A stretch of DNA of 64,000 bases from NCBI RefSeq assembly GCF_916700565.1, contig NZ_CAKAKO010000003.1:620001-684000 (forward strand), written 5' to 3'. This DNA comes from Xenophilus sp. Marseille-Q4582. Its GTDB lineage: Bacteria > Pseudomonadota > Gammaproteobacteria > Burkholderiales > Burkholderiaceae_C. A program made the translations under genes and the position numbers. How positions within the stretch are numbered: the stretch's first letter is position 1; each line of letters opens with the position of its first letter. This document shows positions 51,982 to 61,088 of this stretch, in pieces. A model generated the notes under the pieces. That model was not told the origin of the DNA and searched no databases. It saw only the letters and a list, made by a program, of their open reading frames with translations.

Positions 51982-52814
51982 GCGCCACGTCCTCCACCCT
52001 GCCCGCCTTCCGGACCCTGCAGCTGAGCCTGGCCGGCGGCATCGCGCGCATCGTGCTGAACCGCCCCGAGAAGGCCAATGCCATCAACCTGGCCATGTGG
52101 CAGGAGCTGCGCCGCGCCATGCAATGGCTCCAGCACACCGCCGAGGCGCGCGTGGGCATCCTGAGCGCGGCCGGCGCGCACTTCAGCGCCGGGCTGGACC
52201 TGGCCAGCTTCGACGAGCTGCAGCAGGCCACGCGCGACGACTGCGACGGGCGGGCGCGCGAGAAGCTGCTGGCCGCGATCCTGGACATCCAGGACACCGT
52301 GACCGCCATCGAGCGCTGCCACAAGCCCGTGATCGCCGAGGTGCACGCGGCCTGCGTGGGCGGCGGCATCGACATCATCACCGCCTGCGACCTGCGCTAC
52401 TGCAGCGCGCAAGCCTGGTTCTGCGTGAAGGAGATCGACGTCGGCCTGGTGGCCGACGTGGGCACGCTGCAGCGCCTGCCGCTGCTGATCGGCGAAGGCA
52501 TGGCGCGCGAGCTGTGCTACTCGGGCCGCCGCGTCGAGGGCGCCGAAGCGCAGACGATCCGCCTGGTCAACCGCTGTTACGACGATGCCGCGGCGCTGCG
52601 CCAGGGCGTGGAGGAAATGGCGCGCTGCCTGGCGGCCAAGTCGCCGCTCGCGCTGCGCGGCACCAAGCAGGCCATCACGCATGCGCGCGAGCACAGCATC
52701 GCCGACGGGCTGCAGCAGGTGGCACTGTGGAACGCGGCCATGCTGTTCTCGAACGACCTGCGCGAGGTGCAGCAGGCCCGGAGCGCGGGCCGGGCACCCC
52801 GCTTTGCCGACTGA
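51978..52814 (+). CDS. Dienoyl-CoA isomerase-type crotonase (ECH1-like)
   Basis: A 278-residue crotonase-fold protein. The active-site set of delta3,5-delta2,4-dienoyl-CoA isomerases is complete: Asp in GGGIDIITACD, Glu in CVKEIDVG and Asp in VADVGTLQRLP, the same triad as rat ECH1. It would isomerise 3,5-dienoyl-CoA made from odd-position double bonds, letting unsaturated fatty acids enter beta-oxidation. The start overlaps the upstream stop at 51978-51981. With the preceding PaaG-like gene it forms a double-bond isomerase pair. Confidence 0.9.
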   Translation: MSATSSTLPAFRTLQLSLAGGIARIVLNRPEKANAINLAMWQELRRAMQWLQHTAEARVGILSAAGAHFSAGLDLASFDELQQATRDDCDGRAREKLLAAILDIQDTVTAIERCHKPVIAEVHAACVGGGIDIITACDLRYCSAQAWFCVKEIDVGLVADVGTLQRLPLLIGEGMARELCYSGRRVEGAEAQTIRLVNRCYDDAAALRQGVEEMARCLAAKSPLALRGTKQAITHAREHSIADGLQQVALWNAAMLFSNDLREVQQARSAGRAPRFAD

Positions 52815-52878
52815 CTGGATCCCTTGCGCCGCGGCCCCCTGCGGCTGCGGCTTTCCCGAGCCCACCCAGAACGGAGAC

Positions 52879-54051
52879 ATGACGATGCGCTGGTTCCCAC
52901 CCCTGACTTCCGCCGCCACGGCGACCCTCCTCTCGGCCGCGCTGCTGTCCGGCGGCCCGGCCCAGGCACAGAGCACCACGCTGCGCTATGCGGTGGGTTT
53001 TCCCACCGGCGCTGCGCCCGAATCGGCGCGGGTCTATGCCGAGACGGTCAAGAAGCACAGCAACAACACGCTCAACATCCGCGTGTTCGACCTGTCGCTG
53101 CTCAACCTTTCGGAGATGAGCGGCGGCGTGAAGCAGGGCGTGGCGGACATCGGCTACGTGCTCACGCCCTACTTCCCGGCCGAGTACCCGCACCTGAACA
53201 TGGCGACCGAGCTGTCGATGCTGCTGGCGCTGCGCGACGACCCGAGCGGCAAGGGCGGCCTGGCCTACGGGGGCGCGATGGCCGAGTTCGTGTTCACCAA
53301 ATGCCCCGAATGCGCGGCCGACTTCGCCAAGCAGAACCAGCTCTACACCAGCACGGGGGGCAGCAGCAATTACATGCTCCTGTGCAACAAGCCCATGCGC
53401 ACGCTGGCCGACCTGAAGGGCGCACGCCTGCGCGCCGGCGGCGCCGCCTGGGCGCGCTGGGCACGCGAGATGGGCGCCACGCCGGCCTCCATGTCGGGCA
53501 ACGAGGTGTTCGAGGCGCTGCACCAGAAAGTGGTGGACTGCGCCATCATCTCGGCGCCCGAGCTCAGCGGCCTGAACCTCAAGGACGCGGTCACGCACAT
53601 CACGACCGACCTGCCCGGCGGCGCCTTCTCGGGCGCGACCAGCAACGTCAACCTCGACGCCTGGCGCAAGCTCAACGAGGTGCAGCGCACGGCCCTGCTG
53701 CGCGGCGGCGCCGTGCTGGGCGCCGAGGTCAGCATGCGCTACCTCAAGTACGGCCAGCGCGACCTGGAACGCGCCAAGGCCAAGGGCACACAGATCACGC
53801 AGGCCGACCCGGCCGCGGTGCAGGCCTCGCGCAAGGCCATCGAGGCCGACATCCAGGCCATCGCCGCCACCTATGCCAGGCAGCACCACGTGAAGCGCGC
53901 GGATGAGATCGTGGCCACCATGCGCCAGCTGGTGGACCGCTGGATGCCGCTGGTGCAGAACGTGGAGAACGCCGAGCAGCTGGCGCAGCTGTACTGGAAC
54001 GAGGTGTACTCGAAGGTCGACGTGAAGACCTACGGCGGGGCGGCGAAGTAA
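52879..54051 (+). CDS. TRAP-type (DctP-like) substrate-binding protein, orphan
   Basis: A 390-residue periplasmic protein. A signal peptide (about 1-30, ending PAQAQ) is followed by LRYAVGFPTGAAPESARVYAETV and the DctP core, including an Arg-containing region (LKGARLRAGGAAWARWAREMGATP), which usually ligates the carboxylate. GGAG precedes the ATG at 52879. The DctQ and DctM membrane subunits that DctP needs are not in the window, so it is an orphan. Its place among beta-oxidation genes suggests a carboxylic acid ligand, but this is inference. Confidence 0.9.
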   Translation: MTMRWFPPLTSAATATLLSAALLSGGPAQAQSTTLRYAVGFPTGAAPESARVYAETVKKHSNNTLNIRVFDLSLLNLSEMSGGVKQGVADIGYVLTPYFPAEYPHLNMATELSMLLALRDDPSGKGGLAYGGAMAEFVFTKCPECAADFAKQNQLYTSTGGSSNYMLLCNKPMRTLADLKGARLRAGGAAWARWAREMGATPASMSGNEVFEALHQKVVDCAIISAPELSGLNLKDAVTHITTDLPGGAFSGATSNVNLDAWRKLNEVQRTALLRGGAVLGAEVSMRYLKYGQRDLERAKAKGTQITQADPAAVQASRKAIEADIQAIAATYARQHHVKRADEIVATMRQLVDRWMPLVQNVENAEQLAQLYWNEVYSKVDVKTYGGAAK

Positions 54052-54145
54052 GCCGCGCGCCTTGTCCAGCGCGCACCGGACAGCCGCCGGCCGCGCCGCT
54101 GGGCATACTGGCCGCCGCGATGGCGCATGCTTGCAGGAGACTCCG

Positions 54146-54850
54146 TTGATCGACCTCTACTACTGGCCCACGCCCAACGGCTGGAAGCTCAGCATCATGC
54201 TGGAGGAATGTGGCCTGCCCTACACGCTCAAGCCGGTGAACATCAGCCGCGGCGAGCAGTTCGAGCCCGCCTTCCTGGCCATCAGCCCCAACAACCGCAT
54301 TCCGGCGCTGGTGGACCCTGCGCCGCCGGGCGGCGGGGCGGCCCTGTCGCTGTTCGAGTCCGGCGCCATGCTGCAGTACCTGGCCGAGAAGACCGGCCGC
54401 TTCCTGCCGGCCGACCTGGCCGGTCGCTATGCGGTCACGAGCTGGCTGCACTGGCAGATCGGCGGGCTCGGCCCGATGGTCGGGCAGAACGGACATTTCC
54501 TGCTGTACGCCACCGAGCAGGTGCCCTACGCCATCGAGCGCTACGCGCGCGAGGTGCTGCGGCTCTATGGCGTGCTGGACCGGCAGCTGGCACACACGGG
54601 CGCCTACATCGCCGGGGCCGACTACAGCATCGCCGACATCGCCTGCTTCCCCTGGATCATGACGCACAAGAAGCAGCAGGTGCCCATCGATCGGTTCCCG
54701 CACGTGCAGCGCTGGTTCGCCACCGTGCGCGAGCGCCCCGCCGTGCAGCGCGGGCTGGCCGTGGGGCGCGAGCTCGGCTCGCCCGGCAAGCCCATGGACG
54801 AGGAAGCGCGCAAGCACCTGTTCGGCAACGCACCACAGGCGCGCGCATGA
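54146..54850 (+). CDS. yfcG: Glutathione S-transferase family protein (YfcG-like, nu class)
   Basis: A 234-residue GST. The N-terminal thioredoxin domain reads IDLYYWPTPNGWKLSIMLEE, then ISPNNRIPALVD and LSLFESGAMLQYLAEKTG, closely following the E. coli YfcG pattern, including the Asn-Gly of TPNG. The all-helical C-domain has GPMVGQNGHF and YSIADIACFPW. YfcG acts as a disulfide-bond reductase with glutathione. The start is a TTG at 54146 with GGAG ~6 bp upstream; no better ATG is placed correctly. The stop overlaps the next gene. Confidence 0.9.
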   Translation: MIDLYYWPTPNGWKLSIMLEECGLPYTLKPVNISRGEQFEPAFLAISPNNRIPALVDPAPPGGGAALSLFESGAMLQYLAEKTGRFLPADLAGRYAVTSWLHWQIGGLGPMVGQNGHFLLYATEQVPYAIERYAREVLRLYGVLDRQLAHTGAYIAGADYSIADIACFPWIMTHKKQQVPIDRFPHVQRWFATVRERPAVQRGLAVGRELGSPGKPMDEEARKHLFGNAPQARA

Positions 54851-55488
54851 GCGAACTTCACCGCGGCGCGCAGCCACGCGTCGAATGCTTCTTCGACTGC
54901 TCCAGCCCCTGGACCTACCTGGGCTTTGTCACCCTGCGCCGCATGCGCGAGGAACTGGGCTTCGCCATCGCCTGGCGGCCGGTGCTGGTGGGCGCGGTGT
55001 TCAACAGCGTGAACCCCAGCGTGTACGCCTCGCGCGAGCGTCCCATTGCGCCCAAGCAGAACTACCTGAAAAGCAGCCTGGCTCAATGGTCGCGCCAGGC
55101 CGGCGTGGCCGTCACCTTTCCGCCTCGCGTGTTCCCGGTCAACAGCGCCAAGGCCATGCGCTGCTGCCTGGCGCTGCAGGCGCGGCCTGATGGCGACCGG
55201 CTGCTGGAAGCCTTTGCACTTGGCGCCTTCGAGGCCTACTTCGGACAGGACCTGGACATCTCGCAGGACGAGGTGCTGGCCACCGTCGCTGCAACGATGG
55301 GGCTGGATGCGCGTGAGCTGCTCGCGCAGCAGGACTGTGCGGAGGTGCGTCAGCAATTGCGCGCGTCGACGGACGAGCTGATCGCGCGTGGGGGCTTCGG
55401 GTCGCCGACCTTCTTCGTCGGCAAGACGATGGTGTTCGGGAACGACCATCTGCCGTTGGTGCGGCAGGCCTTGGCTTCTGGCACTTGA
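54847..55488 (+). CDS. DsbA-family oxidoreductase, 2-hydroxychromene-2-carboxylate isomerase-like
   Basis: A 213-residue protein of the thioredoxin-like HCCA isomerase family. VECFFDCSSPWTYLG at the N-terminus has the Ser in the position used for glutathione or catalysis in the family, followed by PKQNYLKSSLAQWSRQAG and, near the end, GGFGSPTFFVGKTMVFGNDH. The type enzyme isomerises an intermediate of naphthalene degradation using glutathione. No other aromatic pathway gene is near, so the substrate is open. It is coupled to the GST gene (ATGA at 54847-54850), a natural glutathione-dependent pair. Confidence 0.88.
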   Translation: MSELHRGAQPRVECFFDCSSPWTYLGFVTLRRMREELGFAIAWRPVLVGAVFNSVNPSVYASRERPIAPKQNYLKSSLAQWSRQAGVAVTFPPRVFPVNSAKAMRCCLALQARPDGDRLLEAFALGAFEAYFGQDLDISQDEVLATVAATMGLDARELLAQQDCAEVRQQLRASTDELIARGGFGSPTFFVGKTMVFGNDHLPLVRQALASGT

Positions 55489-55559
55489 TGCTTCGCGCGA
55501 GCGTTGCGCGTTCGCAGGGCGGCTCGGCGCAGCGGGCACGAGCTCATACCGGGGCGGTC

Positions 55560-56090
55560 GGCGCAGGGCACCGACTTCGCTGCGATGCTCGCGAAGCCGG
55601 CTGCATCGCAGAACTCACTGCGCGCTCCTTCGTCGCGCTCCGTTCAAACAGCTGCGATGAGTCAGAGCACGAAGCCCGCGCGACTTCGCGCGCGCACGCC
55701 GGCTCCGCTGCGCTTCTCGCCGCCCCGGAAATCGCCCGCGCCCGCTGCGCCGAGCCGCCCTGCGTGGACAGGTGGTCGGTACACGAGGCACATGAGTGGC
55801 CGTGCAGTCCGCGCGCTGTGCGTTGAGCAAACCACGGTCCTCGGCTTCTGCGCACTCTCCTGCTCGCTTCACCTCAGCGCGACGCAGGCCAAGGTCCCTG
55901 GGCCGGGGGCGGGGTGCGCCTCTGAAGCGCCGAGGAGCGCAGCGGAGCCGGCCGCGCACCCGCCGAAGGACGGGTGCGCTTCGTGAACTGACTTGCGGCA
56001 GCTGTTCGAGCGCAGTGAACGAAGTGAACGCAGCGAGTTCTGCCGCGGGCCGGCTTCGTGAGCACCGCAGGGCAGTCGGCGCAGCCGACC
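55560..56090. repeat. Giant imperfect palindrome, about 530 bp, between convergent genes
   Basis: Three matched segment pairs share one axis at ~55825: 55593-55600 with 56050-56057, 55608-55616 with 56035-56043, and 55701-55714 with 55936-55949. Similarity continues between these anchors, and between them the arms are recognisable as diverged inverted copies. Short frames here are not convincing genes. It fills the 661-bp gap between the HCCA-isomerase-like gene and a convergent CoA ligase. I infer a decayed or composite repeat element; whether it is a copy of a dispersed family needs a genome search. Confidence 0.7.
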
Positions 56091-56149
56091 GCTTCAGTGA
56101 AGCACCCCGCCCCCGGCACAGGGGCCTTGGCCGGACACAGGCAGCCAGC

Positions 56150-57823
56150 CTACCCACCAGCCCCGTCACCCAGCAACCGCTTCGCCTCCGCCGTCAGCAA
56201 CTTGAAATTGATCTTCCCCTCCGCTGTCACCGGCCACTCCCCTTCCCACGGCAGGAAGTCGCGTGGAATCTCGTAGGCCGCCAGATGCCCCTTGCAGGCC
56301 TCGCGCAGCTCGGCCGTGCTGCGCATCGGCCGCCCTACCCGGGCGCGCACGAAGCTCACCACCTTCGCGCCCCAGTAATCGTCTTCCACGCCGATGGTCT
56401 TCACGTCGTCGAACTCGTCGGCGAAGTGTTCCAGCAGCAAGGTGGTCACGCGCGTGGTCGACACGTTCTCGCCGCCGGACTTCACCACCCCGCCCAGCCG
56501 GCCGAGGAAGGTGATGTAGCCGCCATCGAAATGGCCGTAGTCGCCGCTGTGGAAGTAACCCTCGGCGTCGTAGGAGGCACGCGTGGCCTCTTCCTGCGCC
56601 AGGTAGCCGCGGAACATGTAGGGGCTCGCATAGCAGATCTCGCCCGGCATGCCCTGTGGCACGCGCTCGCCGGTGTCGATGTCCTTGATCACCACGCGCA
56701 CGCCGGGCAGCGGGCGGCCGTGCGTGTACTTGTTGATCGGGTAGTCCACGCAGTCGTGCTGCGCCACCGACACCAGCGGGCCGTTCTCGGTCTGCGCGTA
56801 GAGGTTGTTGATGGTCGCGCCCGCAGGGCACATGCTGCGCACCAGGTCGTACGTTTTGGGCTCGCCGGCCAGGATGGCCTTGCGGATCGTGAAGCGGTGG
56901 CGCTCGAAGTCTGGCACGCGGCGCATCGCCTGCCAGTGCGCGTCGAAGCCGAAGGTGCTGGTGCAGCCATGGCGGTCGATCAGCTCCAGCGCCAGCTTGG
57001 GGTGAAAGCTCTCCATCAGCACCAGCGGCGTGCCGCACAGCACCAGGTTCATGTTCAGCGCGTACAGCCCGCTGTTGTGATAGAAGGGCGCGAGGTTGAT
57101 GTAGCACTCCTCCTCGCCGAAGCCCATGGCCTGCGCGCCGAAGTTCACGGTGGCCAGCGGCGGGCGGTGGTCCCACAGCGCGCTCTTCGACAACCCCGTG
57201 GTGCCCGAGGTCTGGCAGATGAACTGGATCTCGGTGGGCTCGCGTGCTGCCACCAGGGCTTCCATCACGGCCGCATCGGCGCCCTCGCCCTGCTTGCGCA
57301 AGTCGCTGAAATCCAGGAAGCCCTCGTGCCGCTGGCCCGCCCGGCTCAGGCACACCAGATGGCGCAAGGTGGGCAGGCTGGCCGCGCGCGGCTGGCCCTG
57401 CGCGTCCCACGTCAGGTCTGGAATCGCCTCCTTGAGCAACGCGATGTAGTCACGCCCGCCGTAGTGGTCCACGGTGACGATCATCGCGGGCCGGTTGCGC
57501 GGCAACACGCCTTCGAACTCCAGCCGGCCCCACAGCAGGTTCAGCGGGTTGACCACCGCGCCCACCTGCAAGGTGGCGAAGTACAGCACCGCGAACTCGG
57601 GCGTGGGACTGGGCAGCGTGCACACCACGTCGCCCTTTGCGATGCCCAGGCGCAGCAGCGCCTGCGCCATCTCGTTCACCTGTGCCTGCAGCGCGGCGAA
57701 GGAGGTGGCCTGCCCCTCGAAGATCAGCGCCGTGCGTTCGCCGCGCAGGCGGCAGGTCTCGTGGAACAGGTCGGGGATGGTGCGGTGGTACCAGGCCTGG
57801 GCGGCGATGCGTTCGGCGAGCAT
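56150..57823 (-). CDS. AMP-binding acyl-CoA ligase (last gene of minus-strand operon)
   Basis: A 557-residue acyl-adenylate ligase. It has ICQTSGTTGLSKSAL (P-loop), the YAQTENG motif, GYFHSGDYGHFDGGYI and a C-terminus ending AEGKINFKLL with the catalytic Lys. The P-loop Lys is followed by Ser rather than Gly, a less usual form. It activates an unknown acid. The start at 57823 (MLAERIAAQAWYHRTIP) is the natural start; the long frame upstream is not. It is 95 bp downstream of the next ligase on the same strand. Confidence 0.9.
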   Translation of the reverse strand: MLAERIAAQAWYHRTIPDLFHETCRLRGERTALIFEGQATSFAALQAQVNEMAQALLRLGIAKGDVVCTLPSPTPEFAVLYFATLQVGAVVNPLNLLWGRLEFEGVLPRNRPAMIVTVDHYGGRDYIALLKEAIPDLTWDAQGQPRAASLPTLRHLVCLSRAGQRHEGFLDFSDLRKQGEGADAAVMEALVAAREPTEIQFICQTSGTTGLSKSALWDHRPPLATVNFGAQAMGFGEEECYINLAPFYHNSGLYALNMNLVLCGTPLVLMESFHPKLALELIDRHGCTSTFGFDAHWQAMRRVPDFERHRFTIRKAILAGEPKTYDLVRSMCPAGATINNLYAQTENGPLVSVAQHDCVDYPINKYTHGRPLPGVRVVIKDIDTGERVPQGMPGEICYASPYMFRGYLAQEEATRASYDAEGYFHSGDYGHFDGGYITFLGRLGGVVKSGGENVSTTRVTTLLLEHFADEFDDVKTIGVEDDYWGAKVVSFVRARVGRPMRSTAELREACKGHLAAYEIPRDFLPWEGEWPVTAEGKINFKLLTAEAKRLLGDGAGG

Positions 57824-57918
57824 GGGACGGTCCTGTCTCTCTGGAGGAGGCGAAGCGCGGCCCGCCCGCTTCATGCGCGAGCGTCCGCAGGGACGAAGGA
57901 AGTCGGGCTTAGGGCCGC

Positions 57919-59526
<1,608 letters not shown>

Positions 59527-59615
59527 CGGTCAGTCTCCTGGTTTCGTCTCGTCTCGTTCTTTCATTCATTCGCGGCATTCGCAACCGGGCGCCGGCCCTG
59601 CTGCGCGATGCACGC

Positions 59616-60263
59616 TCAATCGGCCAGCCGCGGCAGCAGGATCGCCAGTTCGGCACTGCGCGCCGCGACCGTGTTCGCGTGGCCGGGCAGCGCGGGCGGC
59701 AGCACGCGCGCGTACGGCGGCCGCGGCCACTGCCAGCGGTGGGCCGGGAACAGCGCGCGCACGGCGTTGATGTCCAGGTGATAGGGCGGGCCCTCGACCC
59801 GCCCCTCCTGCGCGCCGGGCCGCAGGGCCTGCACGGCCAGCAGCGCAAGCTGCCCCCCGGGCCGCAGCCAGGCATGCAGGCGCTCGGCATAGCGCACCCA
59901 CAGGTCCGGATGGATCGCGCACAGGCAGGTCTGTTCGTAGATGCGGTCGAAGGGCTGCGCGGGCTGCCACTGCAGCAGGTCGGCGTCGACCAGCGTGGCG
60001 CTCAGGCCGGCTTCCTTCAGCAGACCGGCGCAAGCCGCCAGCGCGGCGGGCGCGATGTCCACGGCCGTGACTTCGGCGCCCAATGCGGCCAGCGCCACCA
60101 CTTCCCAGCCGCGCCCGCAGCCGGGCACCAGCACGCGCTGGCCGGGCTTCAGAACGCCCTCGGCGATCCAGGCCTGCAACTGCGGGCTGGCGCCGCCGCG
60201 GTCCCAGGGCATGCGCCCTTGCTCGAAATGCTCCTGCCAGAAGGCAGCGGTCGGGCCGGCCAT
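59616..60263 (-). CDS. SAM-dependent methyltransferase (TPMT-like)
   Basis: A 215-residue class I methyltransferase. WQEHFEQGRMPWDRGG at the N-terminus, then VLVPGCGRGWEVVALAALG (SAM-binding motif I) and ALGAEVTAVDIAPAAL match the thiopurine methyltransferase family (TPMT), which also includes halide/thiol methylases. The start at 60263 (MAGPTAAFW) matches the family better than a longer upstream frame. It starts 4 bp after the enoyl-CoA hydratase stop. Its place in an acyl-CoA operon is unusual; the substrate may be a thiol or small acid. Confidence 0.85.
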   Translation of the reverse strand: MAGPTAAFWQEHFEQGRMPWDRGGASPQLQAWIAEGVLKPGQRVLVPGCGRGWEVVALAALGAEVTAVDIAPAALAACAGLLKEAGLSATLVDADLLQWQPAQPFDRIYEQTCLCAIHPDLWVRYAERLHAWLRPGGQLALLAVQALRPGAQEGRVEGPPYHLDINAVRALFPAHRWQWPRPPYARVLPPALPGHANTVAARSAELAILLPRLAD

Positions 60264-60267
60264 GGCT

Positions 60268-61050
60268 TCAGCGCCCCGTCCAGGCCGGCTTGCGTTTCTC
60301 GTTGAAAGCAGCAAGGCCTTCCTTGGCATCCTCGGTCAGCGCGAGCAGGCCGATCTGGCTCTCGGTGTACGCGAGGGCCTGCTCGAAGGACATGGCCTCG
60401 ATGGCGCGCATCGCGTACTTGCCGCGCCGGATCGCGGTCGGCGACTTGTCGGCCAGGCGCGCGATCAGCCATTCCACCTTGGCATCGAGTTCCGCCGCCG
60501 GCACCACGTGGTTGACCAGGCCATGTGCCTGCGCGGTCACGGCATCGAAGGGTTCGCCGGTCAGCGCCCATTCGCGCACCACGCGGCGTGGCGCCAGGTT
60601 CTGCAGCAGGCTCAGCACCTGCATGGGGAACACGCCCACCTTGACCTCGGGCAGGCCGAAGAGCGCATGGTCGGCCGCCACGGCCATGTCCACCATGCAC
60701 AGCAGGCCCATGCCGCCGGCCATGCAGGTGCCGTTGACGCGCGCGACGAGGGGCAGCGTGGCGGCCTGGGCCTCGCGCAGCAGGTCGGCATAGGCCAGGT
60801 TGGGCCGGGAGAAGTCGAAGGCGAAGCCCTTGCCCGGCTGCAGGTCGCCGCCCGCGCAGAAGGCCTTCTCGCCGGCGGCCGTGAGCACGATGGCGCGCAC
60901 CGCGGGATCGGCATGCGCGCGGCGGATGCCGGCGCGAATGCCCTCGATCACGCCCGCATGCAGCGCATTGCGCTTGTCGGGCCGGTTGATGGTGATCCAC
61001 AGCGTGGCGCCGCGGACTTCGGTCAGGACTTCGGGTTCGGTGCTGCTCAT
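60268..61050 (-). CDS. Enoyl-CoA hydratase/isomerase family protein
   Basis: A 260-residue crotonase-fold protein. It has the AFCAGGDL oxyanion motif. Of the two Glu used by hydratases, the first is absent (CMAGGMGLL, Gly in place of Glu), while the second is kept in LFGLPEVKVGVFP. One-Glu members are often isomerases or hydratases of branched substrates, so the reaction is uncertain. It follows the carboxylase gene by 38 bp, which fits a pathway that carboxylates and then hydrates an enoyl-CoA, as in leucine or acyclic terpene degradation. Confidence 0.88.
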   Translation of the reverse strand: MSSTEPEVLTEVRGATLWITINRPDKRNALHAGVIEGIRAGIRRAHADPAVRAIVLTAAGEKAFCAGGDLQPGKGFAFDFSRPNLAYADLLREAQAATLPLVARVNGTCMAGGMGLLCMVDMAVAADHALFGLPEVKVGVFPMQVLSLLQNLAPRRVVREWALTGEPFDAVTAQAHGLVNHVVPAAELDAKVEWLIARLADKSPTAIRRGKYAMRAIEAMSFEQALAYTESQIGLLALTEDAKEGLAAFNEKRKPAWTGR

Positions 61051-61088
61051 GGCATTCTGCTGCGCAAGTCGTTCAAAGATGGGGGGCT

